In this document: positions 1 through 10,153 of the stretch, one piece after another
How positions within the stretch are numbered: position 1 is the stretch's first letter
Layout: the number at the start of each line of letters is the position of its first letter
Assembly: GCA_963920635.1 (NCBI GenBank)
Contig: OY987302.1
Coordinates: forward strand, 39,001,500-39,065,499
Direction of reading: 5' to 3'
From: Pseudeuparius sepicola
Lineage: Eukaryota; Arthropoda; Insecta; Coleoptera; Anthribidae
Length of the DNA: 64,000 nt
The notes under the pieces: model-generated
Databases searched by the model: none
The model's input: only the letters and a program-made list of their open reading frames with translations
Told to the model about the DNA's origin: nothing
Program-made: the position numbers and the translations under genes

Positions 1-476
1 CTTGGTTCCAAGATGAAATCTTCTACTTTGTGGGCGAACTATTCAATGTTGAAGGCAACCCTTGCAATTAGACATGATGTGGATATATCTAAATATCCAA
101 AACTTCGTTCATTATTGAAACGGCAGGCAGAAGCCTATAGGCCAAAAAAATCCAAGATTTTAACTAAAGAACAAATCAACAAATTTATCCAGGAAGCTTC
201 ACATAAAGAATATTTAATGATTAAGGTAGGTCACAAAACTTCAATTTTTATTCGGATTATTTACATATTTATTTATTGTTGTAGGTTGCTGTAATATTTG
301 GTATTTCTGGAGCTTGTAGAATGGACGAGTTAGTTAAAATGACCTTACAAGATGTAGAAGACCTACAATCTAAGCTTTTAGTTGGCATACCAGACTCTAA
401 AACGAATACATCAAGATCATTTGTAGTAAAAATTGTTTTCGAAAAACTTGTTCTCAATAATTTTTTTAGTTTATAA
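1..476 (+). pseudogene. Crypton-like tyrosine recombinase fragment (two exons)
   Basis: Seen: an open frame enters from the left edge (first internal Met at 13) and runs to 225. A 59-bp GT-AG intron (226-284) follows, then a second exon in frame from 285 to a TAA at 474-476. Exon 1 reads as an alpha-helical core-binding domain (LWANYSMLKATLAIRHD, then KILTKEQINKFIQEA). Exon 2 contains AVIFGISGACRMDELVKM, which fits box I of tyrosine recombinases with the catalytic Arg in GACR. Known: insect Crypton-type elements and their domesticated relatives have this arrangement; the enzyme cuts and joins DNA through a tyrosine near the C-terminus. The box II region and the tyrosine are absent because the frame stops about 43 codons after GACR, so this copy cannot be active. 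The 5' part lies outside the window. Alternative: a domesticated host gene exon pair, less likely given the truncation. Confidence 0.68.
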
Positions 477-477
477 A

Positions 478-620
478 TAACTGTAAGGAAATAATATTTC
501 CTTACAGTACAAAAATAAATATTTCCTAACAGTTACTTTCCGTTGCCTGGCAACGACTAAGTGCAAGGAAATATTGACTTTTTCTTTCAAAAATGTTATC
601 AAAAATGTCAATATTTCTGA
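478..620. repeat. Cluster of short hairpins after the recombinase relic
   Basis: 481-507 is a perfect inverted repeat (12-bp arms around AAT; arm CTGTAAGGAAAT). A partial third arm (AATATTTCCTAACAGTTA) lies at 520-537, a small palindrome GTTGCCTGGCAAC at 542-554, and GGAAATATTGAC near 567 is mirrored by GTCAATATTTC near 606. The nested symmetry suggests a miniature inverted-repeat element or the transposon end of the recombinase element. No target duplication was found. Confidence 0.45.
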
Positions 621-1872
621 TTGATTTTCGGAAAAAAATATTTTTTCTTGAAATCGGCAGTAAAGTGTCCCAAAATAGTCATTACAAGCTCAGAAATCGG
701 CACTGAAGTAACCCATTATTGTACGATTTTTTCAATAAGTAGGCCTTGGCGAGATGTAAACATCAAACGTCAGACGCGGAGCCATCGCCCGTCAAAAGTG
801 ACCAAATATTCAAAACCTGGCCAATAAAGGCCCATTTAACTATTCGTAGACATTGCGAAATTGTTACCTATAGCAGCGCAATCTATCAGTATAAATATTT
901 TAGTATTTTATTTATATTAATATATAAATGAAGGCTTTTATTAGACTAGTTATAATTTTCTGGCTAGCAAGCTCACTCGGCAATAAACATTATGGTCATG
1001 ATCTTCGTTGATAGTAAGGCCTTATTGAATATGCACCTGTAACAAGTAAGTATTATTTTATTAGCCAACATTAGCCATCCTTTTTGAGAATACGCTGCCC
1101 AAGTTACTCTCGATGAAATGTTTACTGCAAATGCGAGTACTTAAAGACGGTATTTATAATTTTTTTAATTATAATATTATTTTTATTTTGTATTGTAACT
1201 TTATGTAGGTATATTAAATTTTTTGGAAAGCAGCAAATTTCAAAAACGAATGAAAATAAATCCCGCTCTTATTTGGGCCCCAATAGGTGCATATATAAAT
1301 ACACAAAAAGAGTTTACCATTTTTGCGATCTACAAATATTACCCGACAGGAGGAAAATGATGGTTGACCATATATATTTCTTACCACAGTTGAAAATAAT
1401 ATGTTAAATTTAACATTTTTTTGATGTTCCATCTGGTCCACACACAAAAATATGTAAAATGACTGATGTACGTGTCTGTCAAATTTTACGTTATGCGTTG
1501 TGTAGAAAATGATAACTGAAAGTGTTATATCATTTTGAAGTATTATTGTCTGTCAACTTATACATACAGATTTGTGAAAATAAAAGTTAAATTGACATTA
1601 AAGTTTTGTGGTATTTACGATGGTAGTGTGTCATATTGAAACTTTCCATATTCAAATTAACAAGTCAGGTAATGTTAATTAGACATTTGTCATTATTTAT
1701 ATTAACAAAAGCGTGAGTTGAAGTAACATCTAGGCATATTATATGTTAAATAGAGGAAAAACGACAGATTTTTAACATTTGATCTAAAGTTAAAAATACA
1801 CATATAAATAGTACTTTTAACATAAGATTAATAGTAAATAAATATATTACGTAATAATTACATTATTATATA
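621..1872. other. AT-rich stretch without a recognised feature
   Basis: Only short open frames in several phases, none with recognisable residues. No clear inverted or tandem structure beyond A/T runs. Confidence 0.5.
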
Positions 1873-2563
1873 CAGTGTGTCCACATTAAGGACTTACCAC
1901 CCTTGTAAAATTTTTATTTGATGGTCGATTTTGATAAAAGTTTTTTTATAATGCGCATTCAATGAGTAGGTAACTTTATTCTTGGGTTGTAATCATATAA
2001 GAAAAAAGTGGTATTTTTTTATTTCTAGATATTACCTATTGTTTTTTAACATTAGAACAAATGTTTAATATGCGCATTTTTAATATACAGGGTGTAACTA
2101 AACTGATGGTCAAAAATGAAACCACGTATTCTTGGAGTCAAAATAAGGGCACTTATTTATATATTTTTTTCTCCTACGGGCCATAGTTTTTTTATACAGA
2201 GCGTAGAAATTTAGAGAAAAATACACATATTTCTTAGTATTTCTAGAAGTAGACGAGATATTTTCTTCAAACGTGGCGTGTCACATGAGCGGATGAGTTG
2301 TCAAATTTAAGGTTAACATGAAGCTTGTGACGCCCCCAGTTGCGGAAATACAGGGTGGTATTAAAATTAATTAGTTCAGAAAAATATGAATACCCTGTAT
2401 AATCGCATTTTTTTAATTTGTTTTGAATGGTAAATTCAATGGTTAACAAAAAGTATCTCTTAGTATTTTTTCATATTCTCAGCCGTTTTTTAATTATTTT
2501 CAAAGAACGGCAATGCTGCAATAAAAAAGTCATTTTAAGAATAAATCTAACAATCTGTGGATG

Positions 2564-3354
2564 CACGGGCGTAGCCAAGGGGGGGGTTTCGGGGGTTCAA
2601 ACCCCCCCCGAAATAAGCAAAATATTACCTAATATTATCTATCCTTGTTAAGGATAGATAATATTAGGTAATATTATCTATCCTTGTTAAGGATAGAGAC
2701 GTGAATCATTATTACTGTCGAAAAATGGAGGGGAAAAAAAGGAAGGGTGGTAAACCTAAAGGTATGGACTACTGGAAAAAATGGTGTAGTCAAGGTCAAG
2801 GGGTTTCTAATAAAGAAACAAATTTGGATTTAGCTATCAAAGCTTCAGCTACCTTGCATGCTGATAAGAAGACTGCCTACCCCGAAATCTAGTTTGGAAT
2901 GCCTAGATATGTGCGATAAAAACCTTTATCCTAATATTTACACATTACTACAAATCTTGGCTACCATTCCTGTATCCACTGCTACCCCAGAGAGGTCTTT
3001 CTCGAGCCTAAGGAGACTGAAAAACTATTTACGAAACACTACAAGTGAAAACAGACTTAATGGTTTGGCTCTAATGAACATTCACTATGGAACAGAAATT
3101 CATGCAGATGAAGTAGTAGATATATTTAAAAGAAAAAGCCGAAGATTTCTTCTTTAATGGTTTTAGATTTAGCTCAGAGGAGCGAAATTAATTTATCCAT
3201 TTCATTTAAAGTTAAGAACTTTATAAATATATGTCGTAGTTTTTCGGATGGATATATAGATATTATTTCATATAAGTACATTTTTGTTGTTTTATTTACT
3301 TCTCAAACTAAAACCCCCCCCCCCCCCCAAAACTAAATCCTGGCTACGCCCGTG
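2564..3354 (+). mobile_element. Non-autonomous hAT element with exact 8-bp target duplication
   Basis: Inverted termini CACGGGCGTAGCCAAGG (2564) and CCTGGCTACGCCCGTG (ending 3354) are flanked by direct repeats TGTGGATG at 2556-2563 and 3355-3362. An 8-bp duplication is the hAT superfamily hallmark. The element is 791 bp, an internally deleted derivative retaining only the transposase tail. Near the left end a G-run/C-run hairpin (about 2580-2610) and two tandem copies of a palindrome around CTATCCTTGTTAAGGATAG (about 2628-2697) are visible. A 14-C homopolymer precedes the right end. Confidence 0.9.
2701..3157 (+). pseudogene. hAT transposase C-terminal remnant (dimerisation domain)
   Basis: Two overlapping frames. 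2701-2892 gives 63 residues from an internal part of the protein (GKPKGMDYWKKW, ending LHADKKTAYPEI). 2858-3157 in another phase gives the conserved hAT C-terminal dimerisation region: LYPNIYTLLQILATIPVSTA, then PERSFSSLRRLKNYLRN and NRLNGLALMNIH. Known: this signature ends hAT transposases, including the ZMYM/TTF-finger subgroup common in insects, and mediates multimerisation. The catalytic DDE part is deleted and the phases are shifted, so no active enzyme can be made. Confidence 0.85.
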
Positions 3355-4170
3355 TGTGGATGTCAATTAAACTTGGCATTATTTGAATCATTTGGCTGCT
3401 AGCTTTGCACCTTAGTATCAATATTTTCAAAAATTATATTTTCATTTGAAGAATTGACTGATATGCACTTTTGCTATGGACTTGCGAATGGCGATAATAA
3501 ACATGCGGAAACGCATAGTTGCGTGTATTGAAAGAGACGAACATTTAATAATTTAATTTTCTAATAGCAATACGTTTCTTTTATTATTGTTTTTGCGTTT
3601 GTATTTTGTTAAATAAAGTTTAATTGACATCCACAGATTGCTAGATTTATTCTTAAAGTGACTATTGTTCATTGCAGCGTTGCCGTTCTTTAAAAATAAT
3701 TTAGAAACGGCTGCGAATATGAAAAAATACTAAGAGATACTTTTTGTTAACCATTCTATACACCACTCAAAACAAATTAAAAAAATGCGATTATACAGAG
3801 TATTCATATTTTTCTGAACTAATTAATTTTACTAACACTCTGTATCTCCGCAACTAGGATCCTCAGAAGCATCATGTCAACCTTAAGTTTGACGGCTCAT
3901 CTGCTCATGTGACACGCCAAGTTTGAAGAAAATATCTCGTCTACTTCTAGAAATACTAAGAAATATGTGTATTTTTCTCCAAACTTCTAGGCTCTGTATA
4001 AAAAAAAACGATGGCCCGTAGGAGAAAAAAATATATGAAGAAGTGCCCTTATTTTGACTCCAAAAATACGTGGTTTCATTTTTGACCATCAGTTTAGTTA
4101 CACCCTGTATACAACAAAAAAAAAGTTTATCAAAATCGGTCAACAAATAAAGATTTTACAGGGGTGTTAA

Positions 4171-4859
4171 GAGCAATGGCACTGCAAATAGTACAGATAA
4201 ACGCACGGAATTCCGCTAGCTTTCTACCGTATACTTTACATGGAATTAGTCCCAGGACGTCCACCAAAAATGCAAAACAAAATTTGAAACTTCAAAATCT
4301 ATCTCCTCTGTTATACGTAAACTGATTTCTGTCAAACCTGTCTCAAACTGTGGCAAAAATATAGGTCTACGATTCGTATGGACAATTTTTTTGTTTTTAA
4401 TTGTAGTTTTTTAATGGTAACAAAAATACTCCTTCAAATACTCCCGAGAAAATGAAACGGTAGCATTTTTGTAAATTTTAGAAGTACCAACAATGTTTTT
4501 TAAAAATATTGTCCATACGAATTGTTCCTCCATCTTTTAGTTACATTTTGGTAAAAAAATCGAATTTCTGGAACTGAAAATAAAAAAGTAGATCGACTTC
4601 TAGAAAAACACTGCAAAGCCGAAATCAATATGAATACACCGTGCCCCCACTCCTGCCTTCTCCTCAAGCGACTTTCCGTAGAGGGGACACTAAATAGACA
4701 AAGATAGGTACAATATGTTCGCCCGTTAGCCGTCGCACTCTTGTTTCCGCTTATCGTATTTTACAAGCTTTTTTATTTAATTTCACCTGTTAGCAGCGTC
4801 TAGAGAATACTACTGTTATTGTGTGGGTCGAATCTTGCAAGCTGAATTAGAACCACTTG
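4171..4859. other. No gene; one short inverted pair
   Basis: ATTCGTATGGACAATTTTTT near 4373 is mirrored by AAAATATTGTCCATACGAAT near 4503, with ~115 bp between. This may be the relic of a small element. The rest (to 4859) shows nothing recognisable. Confidence 0.4.
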
Positions 4860-5090
4860 ATGACATCCGATTGAGCTGAAATTTTGCATACACCTTTAGT
4901 TCCGGTGACAATGCAATATGCAATACTCAATATTGTAATACTTTCTACTTTCTAATACTTAATATGGGTATCAAATGAAAGGGGTCGACGAGTACAAAAT
5001 AATAAGATAAGTGACGTCATACTAAATCCAATATGGCGGACTAAATTTCTTTACCACTCTCCTGATATGGGAATCAAATATGTACTAAAA
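4860..5090. repeat. Copy of a dispersed repeat shared with 49.1-49.4 kb
   Basis: Contains AATATGGGTATCAAATGAAA (around 4965), then AAGTGACGTCATACTAAATC and CCAATATGGCGG. The same order of blocks occurs three times in tandem at about 49075-49390. It is a dispersed tandem-prone repeat family with no coding capacity. Confidence 0.65.
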
Positions 5091-5094
5091 GCAC

Positions 5095-5576
5095 AAAATA
5101 AAATAAAAGATAAAAACCTTTTTAAAAACAAGCTTTTATTTAAGCCATGTACTAAAACGAATAAAATGAAATAAATCATGTACTACATCGAATAAAATAA
5201 AATAAAATAAGTCTAGGTTTTTGTTAGAATAATTCAGTGCCAAATTGCGCCAAGTCGTTTTTGTAATTTAAAAAGCTTGTCGCAAGAAATGTTCATAGAA
5301 AGTAGGTACCAATTAATTTTAATATACAGTGATTGGTTGATACGCAAGTACCTACTTGCCAAAGTATGTATTTTCTTTAGAATTCGCGAGACTAGCTTTT
5401 TGATTTACAAAAATTTGTCGCAATTTGGCATTGAATTATCTTAACGAAAACCTAGATTTATTTTATTTTATTCCTTTTAGTAGATACAAGACGTAGGTAT
5501 TTTATTTTATTCGTTTTAGTACATGACTTAAATAAAAGTTTGTTTTTAAAAAGGTTTTTTATCTTTTATTTTTTAT
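5095..5576. mobile_element. Palindromic MITE (copy A)
   Basis: Left arm AAAACCTTTTTAAAAACAAGC...TTTATTTAAG is mirrored on the right by TTTTTAAAAAGGTTTTTTATC ending near 5576. Inner pairs include CCTAGATTTATTTTATTTTA against its reverse around 5200. A second, half-length copy lies at 61618-61895. It has no coding content. Confidence 0.75.
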
Positions 5577-5727
5577 TATCTACAATAGTTATCTAGCCTA
5601 ATCTTGATTGAAGCGCTCTATAGGCTGAATTTGATGTTTCTGAAATTCTTCCCAATGGAATTCACAAGTATATAAAACCATAAATGCAATATTTTAAATT
5701 TTGGGTGTGTTAGTTCGTCTTTATGTA

Positions 5728-7025
5728 CAGGGAGATCATTTTTATACGCCCAGCCTCTCTTAGTGGAAAACGGTCGAAGATATGGAGATATTATATTATA
5801 TGGGAGATGATATAGGGTGTATAAAGGAATAAATTGGCCTCATGTAGCGACTCTCTGCTAATACGATGCTAGGCGTCGCGTTGCGGCGCCAAGAAATATT
5901 TTTTCCCACCAACATACCATTTTTGTTACATCATTCAAAATCCCTTAGGGTAGTTTATTCATTTACACACTGCCCTAAAAAAGGGTAAAAACTAACAACC
6001 CCTATTATTTTTTTTCCTCGAACTTTTTTGTGGGTCATTTTTACATATAACAAAAATATGATTTGTGTAGCCCTTTTATTATGGACATATCATTTTGGGC
6101 ATCTACTGTAACATTATATTTTTGTTTTTTTAATGTTCAATAATAGTACATTATACACTTAGGTTGAGAAGTGAGCCATTAAATAATGGCCTTCTCAACC
6201 GAAGTGTCTATAGTTTTTTTTTACTACTAACATTGAAATATTGCCACATTTTACATATTTGATTAGATTTTGATATTTTAGTCATTTCTCGCTTTTTTCA
6301 AATACTTCGAAAGCCTGGGAGTTCAGTTGTCAAGCTGATAAAATGAAAATAATTTTTAAATGTCATATAGAAAATTGTTCATTATTTACCTATGTATTTT
6401 TTTATTATCATTATTTACCTAGGGAGAGAAATATTACTTCTCATTGATTTCTCAGGTTAGTAGTAAAAAAAATAATTAAATTGTTGACGCCCGTCTACTA
6501 TGAATTTTTACTTGATTTTCTGTAGCCAGGGGAATGGCATTTATCATGAAATAATTTTTTTGTAGGAAAAATATTGTGTTTTCGAGAAAAAATTTACAGG
6601 GAAAAAAGTTTCTTAAATAAAAGGGCTAAGCAAATCATATTTTTGTTATACGTAAAAATGACCCACAAAAAAATTCGAGCAAAAAAATTAATAGGGGTTG
6701 TTAGTTTTTACCCTTTTTAGGGCAGTGTGTAAATCAATAAACTACCCTAAGGCGTCTTCCCGTAAGTAGATAACACATACCAAATTTCAAATTTTTAAGT
6801 AGCGCCGGTATTGAGATAAAAATAAAAAATATTTGGGTCACCCTGTAGACCCGAATAACTTGGCAAGGAAAGCCCAAATCGAAAAATTTTATATGAAAGA
6901 CCCCTTAAAACCACCTGCCGAACACCCCTTTAAAGTATTTACTATACATTCTGACTCACCCTGTATAATATCTCCATATCTTTGACCGTGTTCCACCAAG
7001 AGAGGCTCTAAAAATGATCACCCTG
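5728..7025. mobile_element. Large fold-back MITE with nested inner arms
   Basis: Ends CAGGGAGATCATTTTTA (5728) and the inverted ATGATCACCCTG (to 7025), each next to TA. Outer arms include the pair TATGGAGATATTATA / TATAATATCTCCATA. An inner pair (about 5942-6082 and 6601-6752) shares TAGGGTAGTTTATT, AAACTAACAACCCCTATTA and AAATATGATTTG. The centre has a hairpin GGTTGAGAAG.../...CTTCTCAACC at 6161-6201. There is no transposase. The concentric arms suggest that one element inserted near the centre of another, or serial inverted duplication. Confidence 0.7.
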
Positions 7026-7063
7026 TACTTTTTTTTGTAGGAAAAATCAAACTTTTAAAATTT

Positions 7064-7624
7064 TTATAAATGGTTCATTATAAATTGACTTTTGAAGTTA
7101 GAAAAAAAAGTTTTTTACAAAAGTTTTGGATACTAATACAAAGTTTTTTGTGACGCTATTGGACCGTGTACAGTGTATTCTAGAAAGCCGTGGCAGACAT
7201 AACTTATGTTTTTTTAAATGGAACACCCTATATATTTTTGCATTTTTGAAATCTGCTCATCAAGGCAATTAAAATGATATTAAACTTTGTGGCATTATCT
7301 TTTTCCGTTTTTGAAAAATTCCGTTTTCAAATTTTATACTAAATTTATTTAACTCGAATTTGTGGATCTCGCGATAAAGATAGATGATCGATGTAATAAC
7401 AGAAAATATTTGTTTTAAACAAGAGAGTAATACAGTGAAACTCCAAAATGTTTAGGAGCCTTTTCAAATTTTACTGATTATATTCTCGAAATAAAGAACT
7501 GTACACGGTCCAATAGCGTCACAAAAAACTTTGTATTTATCTAAAACTTTTGCCAAAAACTTTTTTTTCTAACCTCAAAAACTAACAAGTTAAGGGGCGT
7601 GTCAATTTATAATGAACCACCCTG
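7064..7624. mobile_element. Inverted-repeat MITE abutting the previous one
   Basis: The right end GTCAATTTATAATGAACCAC followed by CCTG|TA (7624) mirrors TGGTTCATTATAAATTGAC at about 7070. The arms continue through ACAAAGTTTTTTGTGACGCT and GGACCGTGTACAGT on the left, inverted at 7500-7540. The left CAGGG terminus has decayed. Confidence 0.65.
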
Positions 7625-7626
7625 TA

Positions 7627-8290
7627 CAAGGGCAACTAAGAGTAGCCAATAAAAGTGGGGTGCCTTTTTGGCATTTGGACTGGGAAAAATTTTAAAATGA
7701 AAATTTTATACCTAAATATAGACGTCGCGATTTTTTGGAAAAACAGATGGAGCCAAAATTGACGAAGTTATATTTAAAACGTTTGCTCCCGGAATTGGTA
7801 GATCCGACCACAACACATCTAAAGAGGCACAAAGTAGTAAAAGAAAAAAGTAATAGAAATCCAAAATACCACATAGATATAGCATAACCTACCTACCTAC
7901 TGTGGAAATAATAATTTATTGAAACACTGTTCTACTTTGGCTGTTTGATTGATAGGAATAATAATTTCATGTCAGAAAAAATTGTAAAAAGTTATAAAAA
8001 AATTTCTTTCCTATTCAGTGCACTTATCAGAAAAACAATTATTATTGCATAGAAAATATCGAAATATACAGACAAACTTATGTTTTTTTTATTAATTTCT
8101 CTAACCCAATTTTCCGCAAGGCACTGAAGAAAAAAAACAGGGTTAGTAAATAACAAAAAAGACCCGAAAAGATACTTTCGGAATTCGTACAAATAGGGCT
8201 AGGTATGTGTTTAATATTTACATATGTGTTTAATATTTATATTTTTTCAACAATAGCCCAACAAATACACAAACCGAGTCAACAACAAAA
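7627..8290. other. No recognised feature
   Basis: AT-rich. Short minus-strand frames (7692-7874, 7992-8192) are low-complexity and unassignable. A 19-bp tandem duplicate of ATGTGTTTAATATTTA lies at 8205-8240. Confidence 0.45.
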
Positions 8291-8400
8291 CGCCATGAAG
8301 TAGTCAGGTTGCAGCCCTACAACTTTTGTATTTGATATTTTTATTCTAAGTTGATAAATAAAAAAGTTATGAAGTGGCCTAATTTCGCGGAATCACCCTG
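8291..8400 (+). mobile_element. Terminal fragment of the MITE seen complete at 56658-58074
   Basis: GAAGTAGTCAGGTTGCAGCC, TACAACTTTTGTATTTGATA and CCTAATTTCGCGGAATCACC match the right arm of the 56.7-58.1 kb element in the same order, ending at CACCCTG|TA. Only this ~110-bp end is present here, so the copy is truncated on its left. Confidence 0.8.
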
Positions 8401-8640
8401 TACACCGGCGCCCTTCCGACCGATTCAGCTCTCGGCTGCCTGGCGGTCCGACTCCGGACTCGCTCGAGTCCAAAAAAACGTCGTCCGTCGCCCGACACCG
8501 TTCCTCGCGCTAAACGCGCTGCCAGTGAGAGGGGAAGGGACGAGAGTGCGTGGTGAGAGGTGACGAGAGGAGAATATTCCTGAGATTGGAGCCGGTCGTC
8601 GCGACCGTTAATTTTACATCTTGTCTGCGCGGTCATGACT
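8401..8640. other. CpG-rich block, possible promoter or first exon
   Basis: A sharp compositional change: dense CpG (GGCGCCC, TCGCTCGAGTC, CGTCGTCCGTCGCCCG) against AT-rich surroundings. Both strands show accidental open frames (8351-8563 plus, 8379-8636 minus) rich in Arg/Ser with no family resemblance. It might be a 5' UTR or promoter island, or part of a GC-rich element. An AAGTAGGTAC sequence at 8643 could serve as a weak splice donor. No function can be assigned. Confidence 0.35.
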
Positions 8641-8663
8641 CTTAAGTAGGTACTTAATGTGAA

Positions 8664-8712
8664 GACACTATATATTATATTATATATATATGTCTATATA
8701 TAATAAGTGTCT
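8664..8712. repeat. AT palindrome
   Basis: GACACTATATATTATAT at 8664 is mirrored by ATATATAATAAGTGTC ending at 8712. It is a 49-bp imperfect palindrome made mostly of alternating A/T, just downstream of the CpG-rich block. Confidence 0.7.
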
Positions 8713-9408
8713 CGTACTTACCTTTTAATAAACTTTATACTTTTACTGTTTCTTACACTGCAAAGGACTGGAACAACACTGCATGACTATAACTTGTTTT
8801 ATAAATCTCGGGCAATAACATCTTCTTAGCCACTAGCAACTATGTGAAGTAAATGGGTGATACTTGCAAAATTAATACAACAATTTTGATTTGTGATTTT
8901 TTTTATTTTAAAACAAAAGGGTTACATATTAGGATTAGGCAGATTAATAATAATAATAGAAGATACATCTATACTATATAAAATAAATATCAAATTTCTT
9001 CTAATAACTATGATCACTATAGGTATACCAATATACAAAAGGCAACTTTTTAAATTTATTCAAAACAATTTAATAACAGGTAAAATTAGGAATTATTCAA
9101 ATAATGTAGGTATAAAATCTAAAGATCCAGGCGGAACAGCATAAAAATGGGAAATAAGGGCATTTGTTAGGTGCGGCAAATTCATAATTAAAGAGCCACC
9201 CCTGGTTAACATAATACCTACATATAAAAACCCCTGAGAGAGTAGAGACAATTTGAAATATCACTTACCTGGATTTTTTGTACACACACTCTTACCGTAC
9301 TATTACTACACAGCAACACACGCTATTAATCGATAGGAATTGGCACCTGGCACGCGACGCAATTCTGGACTGACTGAGATGAAAACGACTTGACCAAGTG
9401 TGATAGCC
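8713..9408. other. No recognised feature
   Basis: A short plus frame (8893-9144) is Ile/Lys/Asn rich, as expected from AT-rich noncoding DNA. No repeat structure was seen. Confidence 0.45.
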
Positions 9409-10153
9409 GGGAAGCGAAAACAACAGTCCAATCATTCGATTTTAACAAATACTGCGTAGAGACTTACATTTTTATGAGTCGAAATGACACTGAAGTTTAT
9501 GTTGCGTTGCAAAATGAATAACTTAATATGTTAAAGCCGGATTTATAAACTTTGACGTTTGACGTTGCCGTTTGCAGTTTGAAGTTTCCGTTTGACGTTG
9601 ACGCAGCTGCTGTTTCCAAGTCGTTTATAAACTTTTTCCGTTCCGTTTAGGATTTTCTGTACGCCTGCGTGTTATCAACGCCAGAAAAATAAAGCATAAA
9701 ACAACAATCATCGTCATCGGAGCGAAGTCGTTCGATTTTATAATATTCTGTTTTAGCAACTCTGAATCCATTCTGTTTTCTACCATGTAGCGTTATTTTG
9801 GATTTGGATAATTAATATTTAAATATTACACAAAATCAATACAGATAATCAGCTGATACGATGGGAAACCATGTTACCTCCCACGTGACCCTTAAAAAGG
9901 CACTTCATTGGCCGGAGCTGCAACGGCAAACGGAAAAAGATAAAAGTTGGTTATCCCCGACGGAACGTCAAACGGCAAACGGCAACGGAATTTCAGTTTA
10001 TAAATACTAACATCAAATCTTGGATGTCCAACTTTCGAACGTCAAACGGCAACGTCAAACGTCAAAGTTTATAAATCGGGCTTATCTCTACATGCATGAA
10101 AGTATTAAATGCGCGTATTCTGTTATTCAAAACATATCGAAATAAGTTAAATA
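9409..10153. repeat. First copy of a ~195-bp tandem duplication (split by a MITE)
   Basis: 9409-9534 (from GGGAAGCGAAAACAACAGTC to AATATGTTAA) continues at 10085-10153 (CTCTACATGCATGAAAG to AATAAGTTAAATA). The same sequence follows in direct orientation from 10154 and resumes at 13800-13876. The interruption at 9535-10081 is a separate element. Confidence 0.85.
9535..10081. mobile_element. 547-bp inverted-repeat element with TTA-type target
   Basis: Ends AAGCCGGATTTATAAAC and, inverted, AAGCCCGATTTATAAAC. Both continue into repeats of ACGTTTGACGTTGCCGTTTG. Flanks are TTAA (9531-9534) and TTAT (10082-10085); the uninterrupted second copy reads ATGTTAACTC, so the target was TTA or TTAA. This fits PIF/Harbinger (TWA) or piggyBac-type (TTAA) targeting and I cannot decide between them. 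No coding sequence. Confidence 0.75.

Larger units (their letters stand above)
2088..4107. mobile_element. Fold-back MITE with ~490-bp arms (TA target)
   Basis: The ends CAGGGTGTAACTAAACTGAT (2088) and its inverted copy ending at 4107 are both flanked by TA (2086-2087, 4108-4109), as expected for Tc1/mariner-type transposition. The arms are about 490 bp each: 2088-2563 plus 3363-3373 on the left, and roughly 3617-4107 on the right. They surround a ~245-bp unpaired centre. The left arm is interrupted by the hAT-type insertion at 2564-3354, while the right arm keeps the uninterrupted sequence CATCCACAGATTG (3628-3640), giving a built-in empty site. The 87-codon minus frame at 3883-4146 lies within the arm and looks accidental. 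Confidence 0.75.
1873..4170. mobile_element. Outer, decayed inverted-repeat element
   Basis: The left end has TA|CAGTGTGTCC at 1871-1882. The sequence at 1894-1945 reappears in inverted orientation at 4118-4170 with scattered mismatches (shared core TGTAAAATnTTTATTTG). About 145 bp between that arm and 2088 have no partner on the right, so the right side has lost sequence. It encloses the better preserved fold-back element at 2088-4107. It is probably an older Tc1/mariner-type MITE into which, or from which, the inner element grew. Confidence 0.45.

Noticed and set aside
3883..4146. 87-codon minus frame in the fold-back arm
   Set aside because: The equivalent left arm contains the same sequence with disruptions; translated residues show no domain.
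8351..8636. Overlapping Arg-rich open frames on both strands of the CpG-rich block
   Set aside because: High GC content suppresses stop codons; no family features and no codon pattern.
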